From contig CAMLIZ010000132.1 of the NCBI GenBank assembly GCA_946480245.1, positions 1 to 13,108 on the forward strand: a stretch of DNA of 13,108 bases, given 5' to 3'. This document shows, one piece after another, positions 1 to 7,117 of the stretch. A program made the translations under genes and the position numbers. The stretch is from an uncultured Pseudomonadota bacterium (GTDB taxonomy: Bacteria > Pseudomonadota > Gammaproteobacteria > Burkholderiales > Burkholderiaceae). Numbering within the stretch: position 1 is the first letter of the stretch; each line of letters starts with the position of its first letter. The notes under the pieces are model-generated. The model had not been told where the DNA came from. It saw only the letters and a program-made list of their open reading frames with translations, and did not search any database.

Positions 1-1
1 G

Positions 2-1576
2 TGGATCGCCTGCACGAACCCGGCGCAATCGATGCCCAACCAGGCCATGGTGCGTCGCGCGCTCGAACGCGCCGAGTTCGTGGTGCTGCAGGAGGCGTTT
101 GCCACCACCACCACCGCCGCCTATGCGCACCTGCTGCTGCCCGCCACCACGTGGGGCGAAAAGGACGGCACCGTCACCAACAGCGAGCGCCGCATCAGCC
201 GCGTGCGCGCGGCCGTGCCGGCGCCCGGCGAGGCCCGCCACGACTGGCGCATCGCCGTCGATTTCGCGCAGCGCCTCGAGGCGAACCTGCGCCCGGGACT
301 GCCCACGCTGTTCCCCTACGACAGCGCCGAGAGCGTCTGGAACGAACATCGCGAGAGCACGCGCGGCCGCGACCTGGACATCACCGGCCTGAGCTACCAA
401 GCCTTGAACGAGGCCCCTCAGCAGTGGCCATGCCCCGAGGGCCAGTCGCAGGGCCGCGCGCGCCTGTACGAGGACGGCCGGTTCCCCACGCCGACCGGGC
501 GCGCGCGCTTCGTCGACTCGCCGTTCGTGCCCGTGGCCGAGGCGCGCGACGCGCGCTATCCGTTCAGCCTCAACACCGGCCGCCTGCGCGACCAGTGGCA
601 CGGCATGAGCCGCACCGGCACGCTGGGCCGCCTGTTCGGCCACGCGCCCGAACCTGCGATCGAGTTGCACCCGCAGGATCTGCATCGGCTCGGCCTGGCC
701 GAGGGCGATCTGGCGCACGTGACCTCGCGACGTGGATCGCTGGTACTGCCGGTGGCGGCCAGCACTGCGCTCGCGCCCGCGCAGGCCTTCATAGCGATGC
801 ACTGGGGCGAGGAGTTCGTGTCTGGCGTCAACAGCCGCGGCGAGCGCCTGGCCGGCGTGAACGCGCTCACCACGCCGGCCTTCTGCCCCAGCTCGAAGCA
901 GCCAGAGCTGAAGCATTGCGCCGTCAAGGTGCTGAAGGCGGAGCTTCCGTGGCGACTGGTCGGCGCCGCCTGGCTGCCGGCCAATGCGGCGCTCGCGGCG
1001 CAACAGCAATTGAGCGCACTGATGCGGCGCTTTCCGTTCGCCACTGCGGTGCCCTTCGGGCACGAGCGCAGCGGCGTGCTCTTTCGCGCCGCGAGCTACG
1101 AGGCGCCGCCGGCCGATTGGCTGGACGAGATCGAGGCCGCGCTCGGCATGGCCGCCGGCAGCATGCCGACGCCGCTGCGCTATGAAGACCGCCGGCGGGG
1201 CCAGCGCCGCGCGATGTGCCTGGTACAGGGCGATAGTGGCGACAGCAAGCTGCAAGCCTTTGTGCTGTCGGGCGACGTGAGCGCCGAAGCTTGGATCAAG
1301 ATCCTGCTGCAACGCGAGCTGCCGGCGCAGCGCTACGGCCGCCTGCTGCTGCTCCCCGGCGCCAAGGCGCCCGCGGCGTTGGGCAGCGTGGGTCGGCAGG
1401 TATGCAGCTGCTTCAACGTGGGAGAAGCGCAGATCCGTGCGCAGATCACCGAGACGCGCGGCAGCGATGAGCAGCGCCTCGCCAAACTGCAGCAGGCACT
1501 GAAGTGCGGCACCCAGTGCGGCTCCTGCGTGCCGGCGCTCAAGCGCCTGCTGCGCGTCAGCGCACTGGCAGCGTGA
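2..1576 (+). CDS. nasA: Assimilatory nitrate reductase catalytic subunit NasA, C-terminal 524 residues (5' partial)
   Basis: Cytoplasmic molybdoenzyme that reduces nitrate to nitrite for nitrogen assimilation. Only the C-terminal part is present: the frame is open from base 2, so the 4Fe-4S and main Mo-bisMGD domains lie outside the window. Visible are the end of the molybdopterin oxidoreductase domain (TTWGEKDGTVTNSERR, about residues 49-64 of the visible part), then the molybdopterin-dinucleotide-binding beta-barrel starting near NTGRLRDQWHGMSRTG (191-206). Last is a C-terminal BFD-like [2Fe-2S] domain with C468-S-C470 and C502-GTQ-C506-GS-C509. This domain separates NasA-type enzymes from periplasmic NapA and from formate dehydrogenases and probably accepts electrons from the reductase partner. 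ybiB starts 79 bases downstream and cobA follows, so this is the tail of a nitrate-assimilation operon. The nitrite reductase genes usually found nearby are not in view. The family assignment is firm; the electron donor is inferred. Confidence 0.93.
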   Translation, partial: WIACTNPAQSMPNQAMVRRALERAEFVVLQEAFATTTTAAYAHLLLPATTWGEKDGTVTNSERRISRVRAAVPAPGEARHDWRIAVDFAQRLEANLRPGLPTLFPYDSAESVWNEHRESTRGRDLDITGLSYQALNEAPQQWPCPEGQSQGRARLYEDGRFPTPTGRARFVDSPFVPVAEARDARYPFSLNTGRLRDQWHGMSRTGTLGRLFGHAPEPAIELHPQDLHRLGLAEGDLAHVTSRRGSLVLPVAASTALAPAQAFIAMHWGEEFVSGVNSRGERLAGVNALTTPAFCPSSKQPELKHCAVKVLKAELPWRLVGAAWLPANAALAAQQQLSALMRRFPFATAVPFGHERSGVLFRAASYEAPPADWLDEIEAALGMAAGSMPTPLRYEDRRRGQRRAMCLVQGDSGDSKLQAFVLSGDVSAEAWIKILLQRELPAQRYGRLLLLPGAKAPAALGSVGRQVCSCFNVGEAQIRAQITETRGSDEQRLAKLQQALKCGTQCGSCVPALKRLLRVSALAA

Positions 1577-1655
1577 CGAAATGACGGTCATGGCCGTGCG
1601 TGGTCATGGCGCGAGGCCCGAAACTTGCGAAAGTGCCACCAGGGGTTTCGAACGC

Positions 1656-2609
1656 ATGAGCATTGCGCACTACATCAAGGAGATCGGCCGCGGCAGCGCG
1701 GGCGCCCGTCCGTTGAGCACCGAGCAGGCGTACGACCTGATGAGCCAGGTGCTCGACGGGCGGGTCACCGACCTCGAGTTGGGCGCGTTCGTGCTGGCGA
1801 TGCGCATCAAGGGCGAAACCTTGGACGAGCTGAGCGGCTTTCTCGATGCAGCCCTCGAGCGCTGCGTGCCGTTGCCCACCACCCGGCCGGTGGTGCTGCT
1901 GCCCTCCTACAACGGTGCGCGTCGCCTGCCCAACCTCACGCCGCTGCTGGCGCTGCGGCTGGCACAGGAGGGCGTGCAGGTGCTGGTGCACGGCCTGGGC
2001 CACGACCCCGCCCGCGTGGGCAGCGCCGAGATCTTTCGTGACCTCGGCCTGCCGGTGGCGCGCACCGTGCAGGAAGTGGCGCACGCCTGGTCGCGCCACG
2101 AGCCGGCGTTCCTGCGCACCGAGCTGCTGTGTCCGCCGCTGGCACGCCTGCTCGAGGTGCGTTGGGTGGTGGGCGTGCGCAACTCCGGCCACACGATCGT
2201 GAAGATGCTCAATCCGTGCCAGGGGGCGCGCGCCCTGCGCGTGGTCAATCACACCCACCCCGAGTTCGGCGAGCTGATGGGCGCGTTCGCGCAACGGCAT
2301 CACGCTGACATGCTGCTGCTGCGCGGCACCGAGGGCGAGCCGGTGGCGGACCCGCGTCGAGCGCCGCGGCTGCAGGTGGTGCTGGCGGGCCAGCCCCGGC
2401 CCGATCTGTCGACCACGGCGCAGGAAGGCGTTCTCACCGAACTGCCGGTGCTGCCGCGCGAGCACGACGCGGCCACCACGGCGCACTACATCCAGGCGGT
2501 GATGAGCGGCGAGAAGCCGTCGCCGGCACCGCTGGAGCAGCAGGTGCAGACCCTGCTGCGTGCGCTGGCCGCGATGGAGCAGGCCGACACCGTGGGCATG
2601 AGTGCATGA
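1656..2609 (+). CDS. ybiB: YbiB/TrpD2 family protein (anthranilate phosphoribosyltransferase-like, DNA-binding)
   Basis: A 317-residue protein of the glycosyltransferase-3 (TrpD-like) fold, close in length to E. coli YbiB (about 320). An N-terminal helical domain (MSIAHYIKEIGRG; LELGAFVLAMRIKGET at 41-56) precedes the larger alpha/beta domain. YbiB members bind nucleic acids and are not thought to make phosphoribosylanthranilate. Consistent with that, I do not see the GTGGD phosphoribosyl-diphosphate loop of true TrpD; the equivalent position reads LPSYNGARRLPN (82-93). The RNSGHTIVKMLNP stretch (175-187) matches the conserved central helix of this subfamily. The start at 1656 is preferred over an in-frame ATG at 1581 because AGGGG lies at 1641-1645 and the family N-terminus begins there. 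The gene lies between nasA and cobA and overlaps cobA by four bases (ATGA), so the two are probably translationally coupled. Its role in nitrate assimilation is unknown. Confidence 0.85.
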   Translation: MSIAHYIKEIGRGSAGARPLSTEQAYDLMSQVLDGRVTDLELGAFVLAMRIKGETLDELSGFLDAALERCVPLPTTRPVVLLPSYNGARRLPNLTPLLALRLAQEGVQVLVHGLGHDPARVGSAEIFRDLGLPVARTVQEVAHAWSRHEPAFLRTELLCPPLARLLEVRWVVGVRNSGHTIVKMLNPCQGARALRVVNHTHPEFGELMGAFAQRHHADMLLLRGTEGEPVADPRRAPRLQVVLAGQPRPDLSTTAQEGVLTELPVLPREHDAATTAHYIQAVMSGEKPSPAPLEQQVQTLLRALAAMEQADTVGMSA

Positions 2610-3403
2610 CGGCGCGACGCCCCGCAGCAACACGCGGCCGCTGCTGGCTGGTCGGCGCCGGCCCGGGCGATCCCGAGCTGCTGACGCTGAAGGCCCTGAA
2701 GGCGATGCGCCAGGCCACGGTGCTGCTGGTGGACGACCTGGTCAGCGACGCCGTGCTGTCGCTCGCGCTGAAAGGCCGTCGCCGCCCTCCGCGCGTGGTG
2801 CATGTGGGCAAGCGGGGCGGCTGCAAGAGCACGCCGCAGGCTTTCATCGAGCGGCTGATGGTCTCCGAGGCACAACGCGGCGAACGCGTTGTGCGCCTCA
2901 AGGGCGGTGATCCCTTCATCTTCGGCCGCGGCGGCGAGGAGGCAGAGCACCTGCGCGCCGCGGGCATCGAAGTGGAGGTTGTCCATGGCATTACCGCCGG
3001 GCTCGCCGCGGCGAGTGCGCTGAACGTGCCGCTCACCCATCGCTCACACGCGCATGGCGTGGTCTTCGTCACCGGCCACGCACGCGAGGGCGCCCCCGCT
3101 TTCGACTGGCCCACGCTGGGTGCGGCGGCCGCGCAAGGCCTGACACTTGTGATCTACATGGGCGTCGCGCAGGCACAGCAGGTGGAGGCCGGCCTGCTGC
3201 AGTCGCTGCCGGCGAGTACACCGGCGGCAGCGATACAGCATGCCAGCCTGCCGCAGCAGCGCACCGTGCTCACCACGCTCGGTGAATTGGCGCGCGCGCT
3301 CCGGCACGAGGCGATCGGCAGCCCAGCGATCCTGATCGTCGGCGACGTGCTCGCCGCTGCTGCCGCGCTCGCCACTCAAGCCCGTCCACGCGAGGCCGCC
3401 TGA
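2606..3403 (+). CDS. cobA: Uroporphyrinogen-III C-methyltransferase (SUMT)
   Basis: Transfers two methyl groups from S-adenosylmethionine to uroporphyrinogen III, giving precorrin-2, the branch point to siroheme and cobalamin. The 265 residues are a stand-alone tetrapyrrole methylase, without the CysG dehydrogenase/chelatase domain. Family motifs are all visible: VGAGPGDPELLT (16-27), GKRGG (68-72), RLKGGDPFIFGRGGEE (97-112) and the GIT-AG loop (128-132). The usual YDxLV after the first strand reads VDDLV (42-46), a small departure. The start codon overlaps the ybiB stop. Following nasA, its likely job is to supply siroheme for the assimilatory nitrite reductase; a role in B12 synthesis is possible but there is no cob cluster here. 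I see no terminator in the 65 bases before the next gene. Confidence 0.93.
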   Translation: MTARRPAATRGRCWLVGAGPGDPELLTLKALKAMRQATVLLVDDLVSDAVLSLALKGRRRPPRVVHVGKRGGCKSTPQAFIERLMVSEAQRGERVVRLKGGDPFIFGRGGEEAEHLRAAGIEVEVVHGITAGLAAASALNVPLTHRSHAHGVVFVTGHAREGAPAFDWPTLGAAAAQGLTLVIYMGVAQAQQVEAGLLQSLPASTPAAAIQHASLPQQRTVLTTLGELARALRHEAIGSPAILIVGDVLAAAAALATQARPREAA

Positions 3404-3468
3404 CAGGGGATGGACGGCGCCACGTGCGCTGGCCATACTCCGCGCCCGACAAGCCAGAGGAGGACAGG

Positions 3469-4599
3469 ATGGCGGCGCTGGACAAACTCAACCGGCTGAG
3501 CGAATCGCACGGCGAGCTTCAACCCGGGCGCGGCCTGGTGACCGGCGTGCTAGCGCTCACGCTGGCCATCCTGTGCTTCCTCGGCGTGCTCGCATTCCAC
3601 TTCCCCGAGTACCTCACGACCCCCCAGCTGCGCAAGGCGTATGACGTGCAGACGCTGCGCCTCGTGATGTTCTGGTCGATGGTGCTGTCGGGCGGCCTGG
3701 CACTGTTCAACATCGTGTTCGGGCGCACGCGATGGCTGGCGGGCGCCGCATTCGCGCTGGTGCTGCTGACCCTGCTGCTGGGCGGCAACAAGGTGCCGGT
3801 GAACGACTTCCCTGACAACACGCCCTACATCGGCCTCGACTGGTTCATCCTCGACCTGCTGGGCTCGGCGCTGATCTTCATCTTCATCGAAAAGCTGTTC
3901 GCGCTGCGCCGCGAGCAGCCGATCTTCCGTGCCGAGTGGCAGACCGATCTGCACCACTTCATCGTCAATCACATGGTCGTGGGCTTCGTGCTGCTGGCCA
4001 CCAACCTCCTTGTGCACAAGCTGTTCGGCTGGGCCGCCAAGGACGGCCTGCGCTTCTGGGTGCAGCAGCTGCCGTTTCCCGCAGCGCTGTTCCTCATCGT
4101 GCTGGTGGCCGACCTCGTGCAGTACTGGACGCACCGTGCGTACCACGAGGTGCCGCTGTTGTGGCGCCTGCATGCCGTGCACCACAGCGTGAAGAGCATG
4201 GACTGGCTGGCCGGCTCGCGCCAGCACATCCTGGAGCTGCTGATCACCCGCACGCTGGTGTTGGCGCCGATCTACGTGCTCGGCTTCAGCAAGGAAGTGA
4301 TCGACGCCTACATCGTGATCGTTGGCTTCCAGGCCGTGTTCAACCACGCCAACGTGAGCGTGCGACTGGGGCCGCTCGGCTACCTGATCGTCACACCCAA
4401 CTTCCACCACTGGCATCACTCGCAAGATGACGAGGCCATCGACCGCAACTACGCGGCGCATTTCGCGTTCCTCGACCACCTGTTCGGCACCGCCGTCAAA
4501 TCCGGACGACCGTGGCCGCAGCAGTATGGGGTGGTCGGTGACTACGTGCCCGACGGCTTCTGGAAGCAGGTGAAGGTTCCGTTCACCTGGAAAGGCTGA
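3469..4599 (+). CDS. Sterol desaturase / fatty acid hydroxylase family membrane di-iron protein
   Basis: A 376-residue integral membrane protein carrying the fatty acid hydroxylase superfamily histidine clusters: H222-RAY-H226, H235-AV-HH239 and HH-W-HH at 313-317, with further candidate ligands H293 (NHAN) and H331. These bind the di-iron centre that activates oxygen to hydroxylate or desaturate a lipid-like substrate. Hydrophobic segments lie near 25-44, 66-84, 90-105, 123-141, 165-183, 202-219 and 260-293. The first three form an N-terminal membrane extension before the catalytic domain. The ATG at 3469 is chosen because AGAGGAGGA ends 5 bases before it; an in-frame GTG at 3424 would add 15 residues but lacks such a site. 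It is followed after 10 bases by the YhiN-type flavoprotein gene, so the two are probably co-transcribed. The substrate cannot be told from sequence; sterols, fatty acyl chains, ether lipids and carotenoids all occur in the superfamily. Confidence 0.85.
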   Translation: MAALDKLNRLSESHGELQPGRGLVTGVLALTLAILCFLGVLAFHFPEYLTTPQLRKAYDVQTLRLVMFWSMVLSGGLALFNIVFGRTRWLAGAAFALVLLTLLLGGNKVPVNDFPDNTPYIGLDWFILDLLGSALIFIFIEKLFALRREQPIFRAEWQTDLHHFIVNHMVVGFVLLATNLLVHKLFGWAAKDGLRFWVQQLPFPAALFLIVLVADLVQYWTHRAYHEVPLLWRLHAVHHSVKSMDWLAGSRQHILELLITRTLVLAPIYVLGFSKEVIDAYIVIVGFQAVFNHANVSVRLGPLGYLIVTPNFHHWHHSQDDEAIDRNYAAHFAFLDHLFGTAVKSGRPWPQQYGVVGDYVPDGFWKQVKVPFTWKG

Positions 4600-4609
4600 G
4601 CAGCACCGG

Positions 4610-5809
4610 ATGCGGAGCTTCGATGTCGTCGTCATCGGCGCCGGTGCCGCAGGCCTGTTCTGTGCCGGCATCGCCGGGCAGCGCGGTGCGCGCGTGCTGC
4701 TGCTGGACCACAGCGACAAGGTCGCCGAGAAGATCCGCATCTCGGGCGGCGGGCGTTGCAACTTCACCAATCGCGACGCGGGGCCGGCGAACTTCCTCTC
4801 GGACAACCCGGCGTTCTGCCGGTCGGCACTGGCGCGCTACACGCCAGCCGACTTCGTCGCATTGGTGCAGCGGCATCGCATCGCCTTCCATGAAAAGCAC
4901 AAGGGCCAGCTGTTCTGCGACGACTCCAGCGAGCAGATCATCTCAATGCTGTTGCGCGAATGCGAGGCCGGCGCGGTGCAGCGACAACAGCCCTGCCGTG
5001 TGAAGGCGGTGCATGCGACGGACAGCGGCTTCGAGTTGGAGACCGACGACAACCGAGTGCGCACCCGACGCTTGGTCGTAGCCACCGGAGGGCTGTCGAT
5101 CCCGAAGATCGGTGCCACCGATTTCGGCTACCGGCTGGCGCGCCAGTTCGGCCATCGCATAGTGGATCCACGCCCTGCCCTGGTGCCGCTGACCTTTGCT
5201 GCTGAGCGCTGGGCGCCGTTTGCCGCACTGGCTGGCGTGTCGCTGCCGGTCAGCGTGAGCACAGGCGTAGGCAAGTCGCGCGGCCGCTTCAGCGAAGACC
5301 TGCTGTTCACTCACCGAGGTCTCAGCGGGCCGGCCGTGCTGCAGATTTCGAGCTACTGGCACGCGGGCCAGACTCTGCAGATCGATTTGTGCCCCGCTCT
5401 CGACCTTGCAAAGGCATTGCCGCAGGCCAAGGCCGGCTCGCGCCGGCATTTGGCCAACTGGCTCGCCGATCACCTTCCGCAGCGCCTGGCCGAAGCCTGG
5501 TTGGCCGCCGCTGCCCTGCCGGCAGATCGACCACTGGCCGAAATGCGCGACCGCGACTTGGCGGCACTGGCAGAGCGCCTGCAGCGCTGGCAGTTGCTGC
5601 CGGAGGGTACCGAGGGCTGGCGCAAGGCGGAAGTCACCGCCGGCGGCGTCGACACCCGGGAGCTGAGCTCCCAAACCATGGAGAGCCGGTTGCAGACCGG
5701 CCTTTACTTCATTGGGGAAGTGGTGGACGTCACCGGCTGGCTGGGTGGCTACAACTTCCAATGGGCCTGGGCCAGCGCCCACGCCTGCGCGCTGGGAATG
5801 ACAGGCTGA
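4610..5809 (+). CDS. HI0933/YhiN family FAD-dependent oxidoreductase
   Basis: A 399-residue flavoprotein of the HI0933-like family, often named aminoacetone oxidase family without biochemical support. The N-terminal Rossmann motif is GAGAAG (10-15), followed by the family signature SGGGRCNFTN (45-54). VATGG (157-161) forms the second FAD contact, GLSGPAVLQISSYW (237-250) sits in the inserted domain, and TAGGV (343-347) plus DVTGWLGGYNFQWAWASA (373-390) close the FAD site. All expected motifs are intact and the length is normal (about 390-420). Cytoplasmic: no signal peptide. The ATG gives the canonical flavoprotein start; the ribosome site is weak (AAAGG about 15 bases upstream), fitting translation as the second gene after the hydroxylase. 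The last bases carry the -35 and part of the spacer of the rpsU promoter. The true substrate of the family is unknown. Confidence 0.85.
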   Translation: MRSFDVVVIGAGAAGLFCAGIAGQRGARVLLLDHSDKVAEKIRISGGGRCNFTNRDAGPANFLSDNPAFCRSALARYTPADFVALVQRHRIAFHEKHKGQLFCDDSSEQIISMLLRECEAGAVQRQQPCRVKAVHATDSGFELETDDNRVRTRRLVVATGGLSIPKIGATDFGYRLARQFGHRIVDPRPALVPLTFAAERWAPFAALAGVSLPVSVSTGVGKSRGRFSEDLLFTHRGLSGPAVLQISSYWHAGQTLQIDLCPALDLAKALPQAKAGSRRHLANWLADHLPQRLAEAWLAAAALPADRPLAEMRDRDLAALAERLQRWQLLPEGTEGWRKAEVTAGGVDTRELSSQTMESRLQTGLYFIGEVVDVTGWLGGYNFQWAWASAHACALGMTG

Positions 5810-5825
5810 GAATTCTGGCTATAAT
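5798..5825 (+). promoter_or_regulatory. Sigma70-type promoter for rpsU
   Basis: ATGACA at 5798-5803 (5 of 6 to TTGACA), a 16-base spacer, then a perfect TATAAT at 5820-5825. The -35 lies inside the 3' end of the flavoprotein gene. Transcription should begin near 5832, giving an rpsU leader of about 98 bases. The bases after the -10 (CGCTGTC) are fairly GC-rich, as in growth-rate-controlled ribosomal promoters; that last point is inference. Confidence 0.75.
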
Positions 5826-5904
5826 CGCTGTCTTTGCTGGCAAACCGCGCGTCGATCTGACCCGGGCGTTCCGGAACACAAACGGGGCCAGGCTCCGAGC
5901 GCAC

Positions 5905-5923
5905 TCCTTCCGAAGGATCCTTC
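5905..5923 (+). promoter_or_regulatory. rpsU ribosome-binding region with Shine-Dalgarno flanked by complementary copies
   Basis: TCCTTC (5905-5910), one base, GAAGGA (5912-5917, the Shine-Dalgarno sequence), then immediately TCCTTC (5918-5923). The SD can pair with either side: upstream as a 5-bp stem (TCCTT/AAGGA) with a CCG loop, or downstream through the palindrome GAAGGATCCTTC as a 4-bp stem with a GATC loop. Both would hide it from the ribosome. The SD ends 12 bases before the ATG, somewhat long. The sequence is seen; a regulatory role is inferred. Confidence 0.4.
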
Positions 5924-5929
5924 AGTTAC

Positions 5930-6142
5930 ATGACAACGATTCGCGTCAAAGAAAACGAGCCGTTCGACGTGGCTCTGCGCCGCTTCAAGCGCACCATCGA
6001 AAAGCTCGGCCTGCTCACCGAACTGCGTGCTCGAGAGTTCTACGAAAAGCCCACCGCCGAGCGCAAGCGCAAGAAGGCCGCCGCGGTGAAGCGCCATTTC
6101 AAGCGCGTGCGCAGCATGCAGCTGCCCAAGAAGCTGTACTGA
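5930..6142 (+). CDS. rpsU: 30S ribosomal protein S21
   Basis: The 70-residue bS21, a small basic protein that binds the 30S platform near the 3' end of 16S rRNA and helps start translation. The sequence is full length and typical: [20 protein letters not shown] at the N-terminus, then [15 protein letters not shown] (35-49) and a lysine/arginine-rich C-terminal tail ending in KLY. It has its own strong promoter and ends 19 bases before an intrinsic terminator, so it is expected to be expressed at a much higher level than yqeY downstream. dnaG and rpoD, which follow rpsU in many proteobacteria, are absent. Burkholderiales often carry more than one rpsU; whether this is the main copy cannot be told here. 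Confidence 0.97.
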   Translation: MTTIRVKENEPFDVALRRFKRTIEKLGLLTELRAREFYEKPTAERKRKKAAAVKRHFKRVRSMQLPKKLY

Positions 6143-6161
6143 TCCAGCCAGCCTCCATTTC

Positions 6162-6195
6162 AAAAGCCCGCGCGGGACGCCGTTGCGGGCTTTTT
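6162..6195 (+). terminator. Intrinsic terminator after rpsU
   Basis: A perfect 10-bp stem, AAAAGCCCGC (6162-6171) and GCGGGCTTTT (6185-6194), with a 13-base loop and a T5 run (6191-6195). It lies between rpsU and yqeY, with only 22 bases from its end to the yqeY start codon. yqeY therefore depends either on read-through or on a promoter buried in the end of rpsU or the stem. Confidence 0.88.
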
Positions 6196-6217
6196 GCACT
6201 CTGACGGGAGAACAGCC

Positions 6218-6664
6218 ATGAGCCTGAAAGACCAGATCACCGAGGACATGAAGGCCGCGATGCGTGCCAAGGAGGCCGAGCGCCTGTCGGCCATTCGCAT
6301 GCTGCTGGCCGCCATCAAGCAGAAAGAGGTCGACGAGCGCATCACGCTGGACGACACGGCAGTAGTCGCGATCGTCGACAAGCTGATCAAGCAGCGCAAG
6401 GACTCGATCGCCGCCTTCGAGCAAGCCGGCCGCACCGATCTGGCCGACAAGGAAGGCGCCGAGGTCAAGGTGCTGCAAGCCTACCTGCCGCAGCGCCTGT
6501 CGGCGGACGAGATTGGCGAGCAGGTGCGCGCCATCGTCGCCGAGCTGGGTGCTGCCGGCCCCGGCGACATGGGCAAGGTGATGGGCGTGGCAAAGAGCCG
6601 GCTGGCCGGCAAGGCCGACATGGGCCTGGTGTCGGCGGCGGTCAAGCAGGCGCTCAGCCAGTAA
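6218..6664 (+). CDS. yqeY: GatB/YqeY domain-containing protein
   Basis: A 148-residue cytoplasmic protein made up only of the YqeY domain, the helical module also found at the C-terminus of the GatB subunit of tRNA-dependent amidotransferase, where it contacts tRNA. Free-standing YqeY proteins are commonly encoded beside rpsU and have no firmly established reaction. Conserved stretches are seen at RMLLAAIKQKEVDER (27-41), YLPQRLSADE (89-98), MGKVMG (118-123) and GKADMGLVSAAVKQAL (131-146). The ATG at 6218 follows GGGAG (6206-6210); an in-frame TTG at 6194 would begin within the terminator T-run and is rejected. Expression is probably set by read-through of the rpsU terminator. The DUF442 gene starts 10 bases after its stop. 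Confidence 0.92.
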   Translation: MSLKDQITEDMKAAMRAKEAERLSAIRMLLAAIKQKEVDERITLDDTAVVAIVDKLIKQRKDSIAAFEQAGRTDLADKEGAEVKVLQAYLPQRLSADEIGEQVRAIVAELGAAGPGDMGKVMGVAKSRLAGKADMGLVSAAVKQALSQ

Positions 6665-6674
6665 GCTGCGCGCC

Positions 6675-7022
6675 ATGAGCACCCTTCCCCTCCAGCAGAT
6701 TGCGCCCGACGTGTGCGTGGCGCCCCAGCTCGAACCCGATGCGATGGCGCAAGCGGCGCAGGCCGGGTTTCGCAGCGTCGTGAACAACCGGCCCGACTTC
6801 GAAGGCGGCCCCACCCAACCCACAAGCGCCGCGATCGAGGCGGCCGCGCGGGCGGCGGGGCTGGAGTACGTTCACCTGCCCGTGGCCGGCGGCTACCAGA
6901 GCCCCGAAGAGATCGCGCGCTTCGCCGAACTGCTCGAGACGCTGCCGCGGCCGATCCTCGCGTTCTGCCGCAGCGGTGCACGCTCCACACGCCTCTATCT
7001 GCAAGCGACCCAGGCTGCCTGA
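6675..7022 (+). CDS. DUF442 / TIGR01244-type phosphatase- or sulfurtransferase-like protein
   Basis: A 115-residue stand-alone domain with the dual-specificity-phosphatase-like fold expected of the DUF442 family. Proteins of this type are named TIGR01244 family sulfur transferase or beta-lactamase hydrolase-like protein, and in some bacteria the domain is fused to a persulfide dioxygenase-like metallo-beta-lactamase. Seen here are NNRPD (37-41), the HLPV strand (67-70), and the active-site loop FCRSGARS (97-104) with C98 as the likely nucleophile. The spacing Cys-X4-Arg (C98, R103) is the DUF442 form, one residue shorter than the CX5R of true tyrosine phosphatases. No signal peptide. It is 10 bases behind yqeY, so probably co-transcribed; the SD is weak. 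No metallo-beta-lactamase partner is in the window, so a sulfide-handling role is only suggested by the family. The next 95 bases hold no convincing promoter. Confidence 0.78.
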   Translation: MSTLPLQQIAPDVCVAPQLEPDAMAQAAQAGFRSVVNNRPDFEGGPTQPTSAAIEAAARAAGLEYVHLPVAGGYQSPEEIARFAELLETLPRPILAFCRSGARSTRLYLQATQAA

Positions 7023-7117
7023 AGCGCGTTGGGGCTTACCCTAGGCCGCGGCGCGTTTAAGGCGGTTTTCAGTGCCTTTTCCTTACAGTCCGCCTGCGCG
7101 ACTGAAATGGAGAAGAC

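Noticed and set aside
103..118. Short ACC trinucleotide repeat.
   Set aside because: Codes for threonines in a stretch that looks natural for NasA (FATTTTAAYA); four units only, explained by codon use.
1..1185. Frame-1 open frame of 394 codons at the window start.
   Set aside because: Arginine- and alanine-rich shadow of nasA, which is read in frame 2 and carries all family motifs.
1557..2633. Minus-strand open frame of 358 codons opposite ybiB.
   Set aside because: Histidine-, glutamine- and arginine-rich shadow of ybiB; no domain, no SD, and ybiB has clear family motifs.
3400..3440. CTGACA (3400-3405) with CATACT (3434-3439) as a promoter for the hydroxylase gene.
   Set aside because: The spacer is 28 bases, far from 16-18.
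3550..4806. Minus-strand open frame of 418 codons opposite the hydroxylase gene.
   Set aside because: Low-complexity H/Q/E/V shadow; the plus strand carries the membrane helices and histidine clusters.
7059..7080. Possible hairpin AAGGC/GCCTT followed by TTCC, upstream of dctQ.
   Set aside because: Only a 5-bp stem with a 10-base loop and a weak T-run; too poor to call a terminator for the DUF442 gene.
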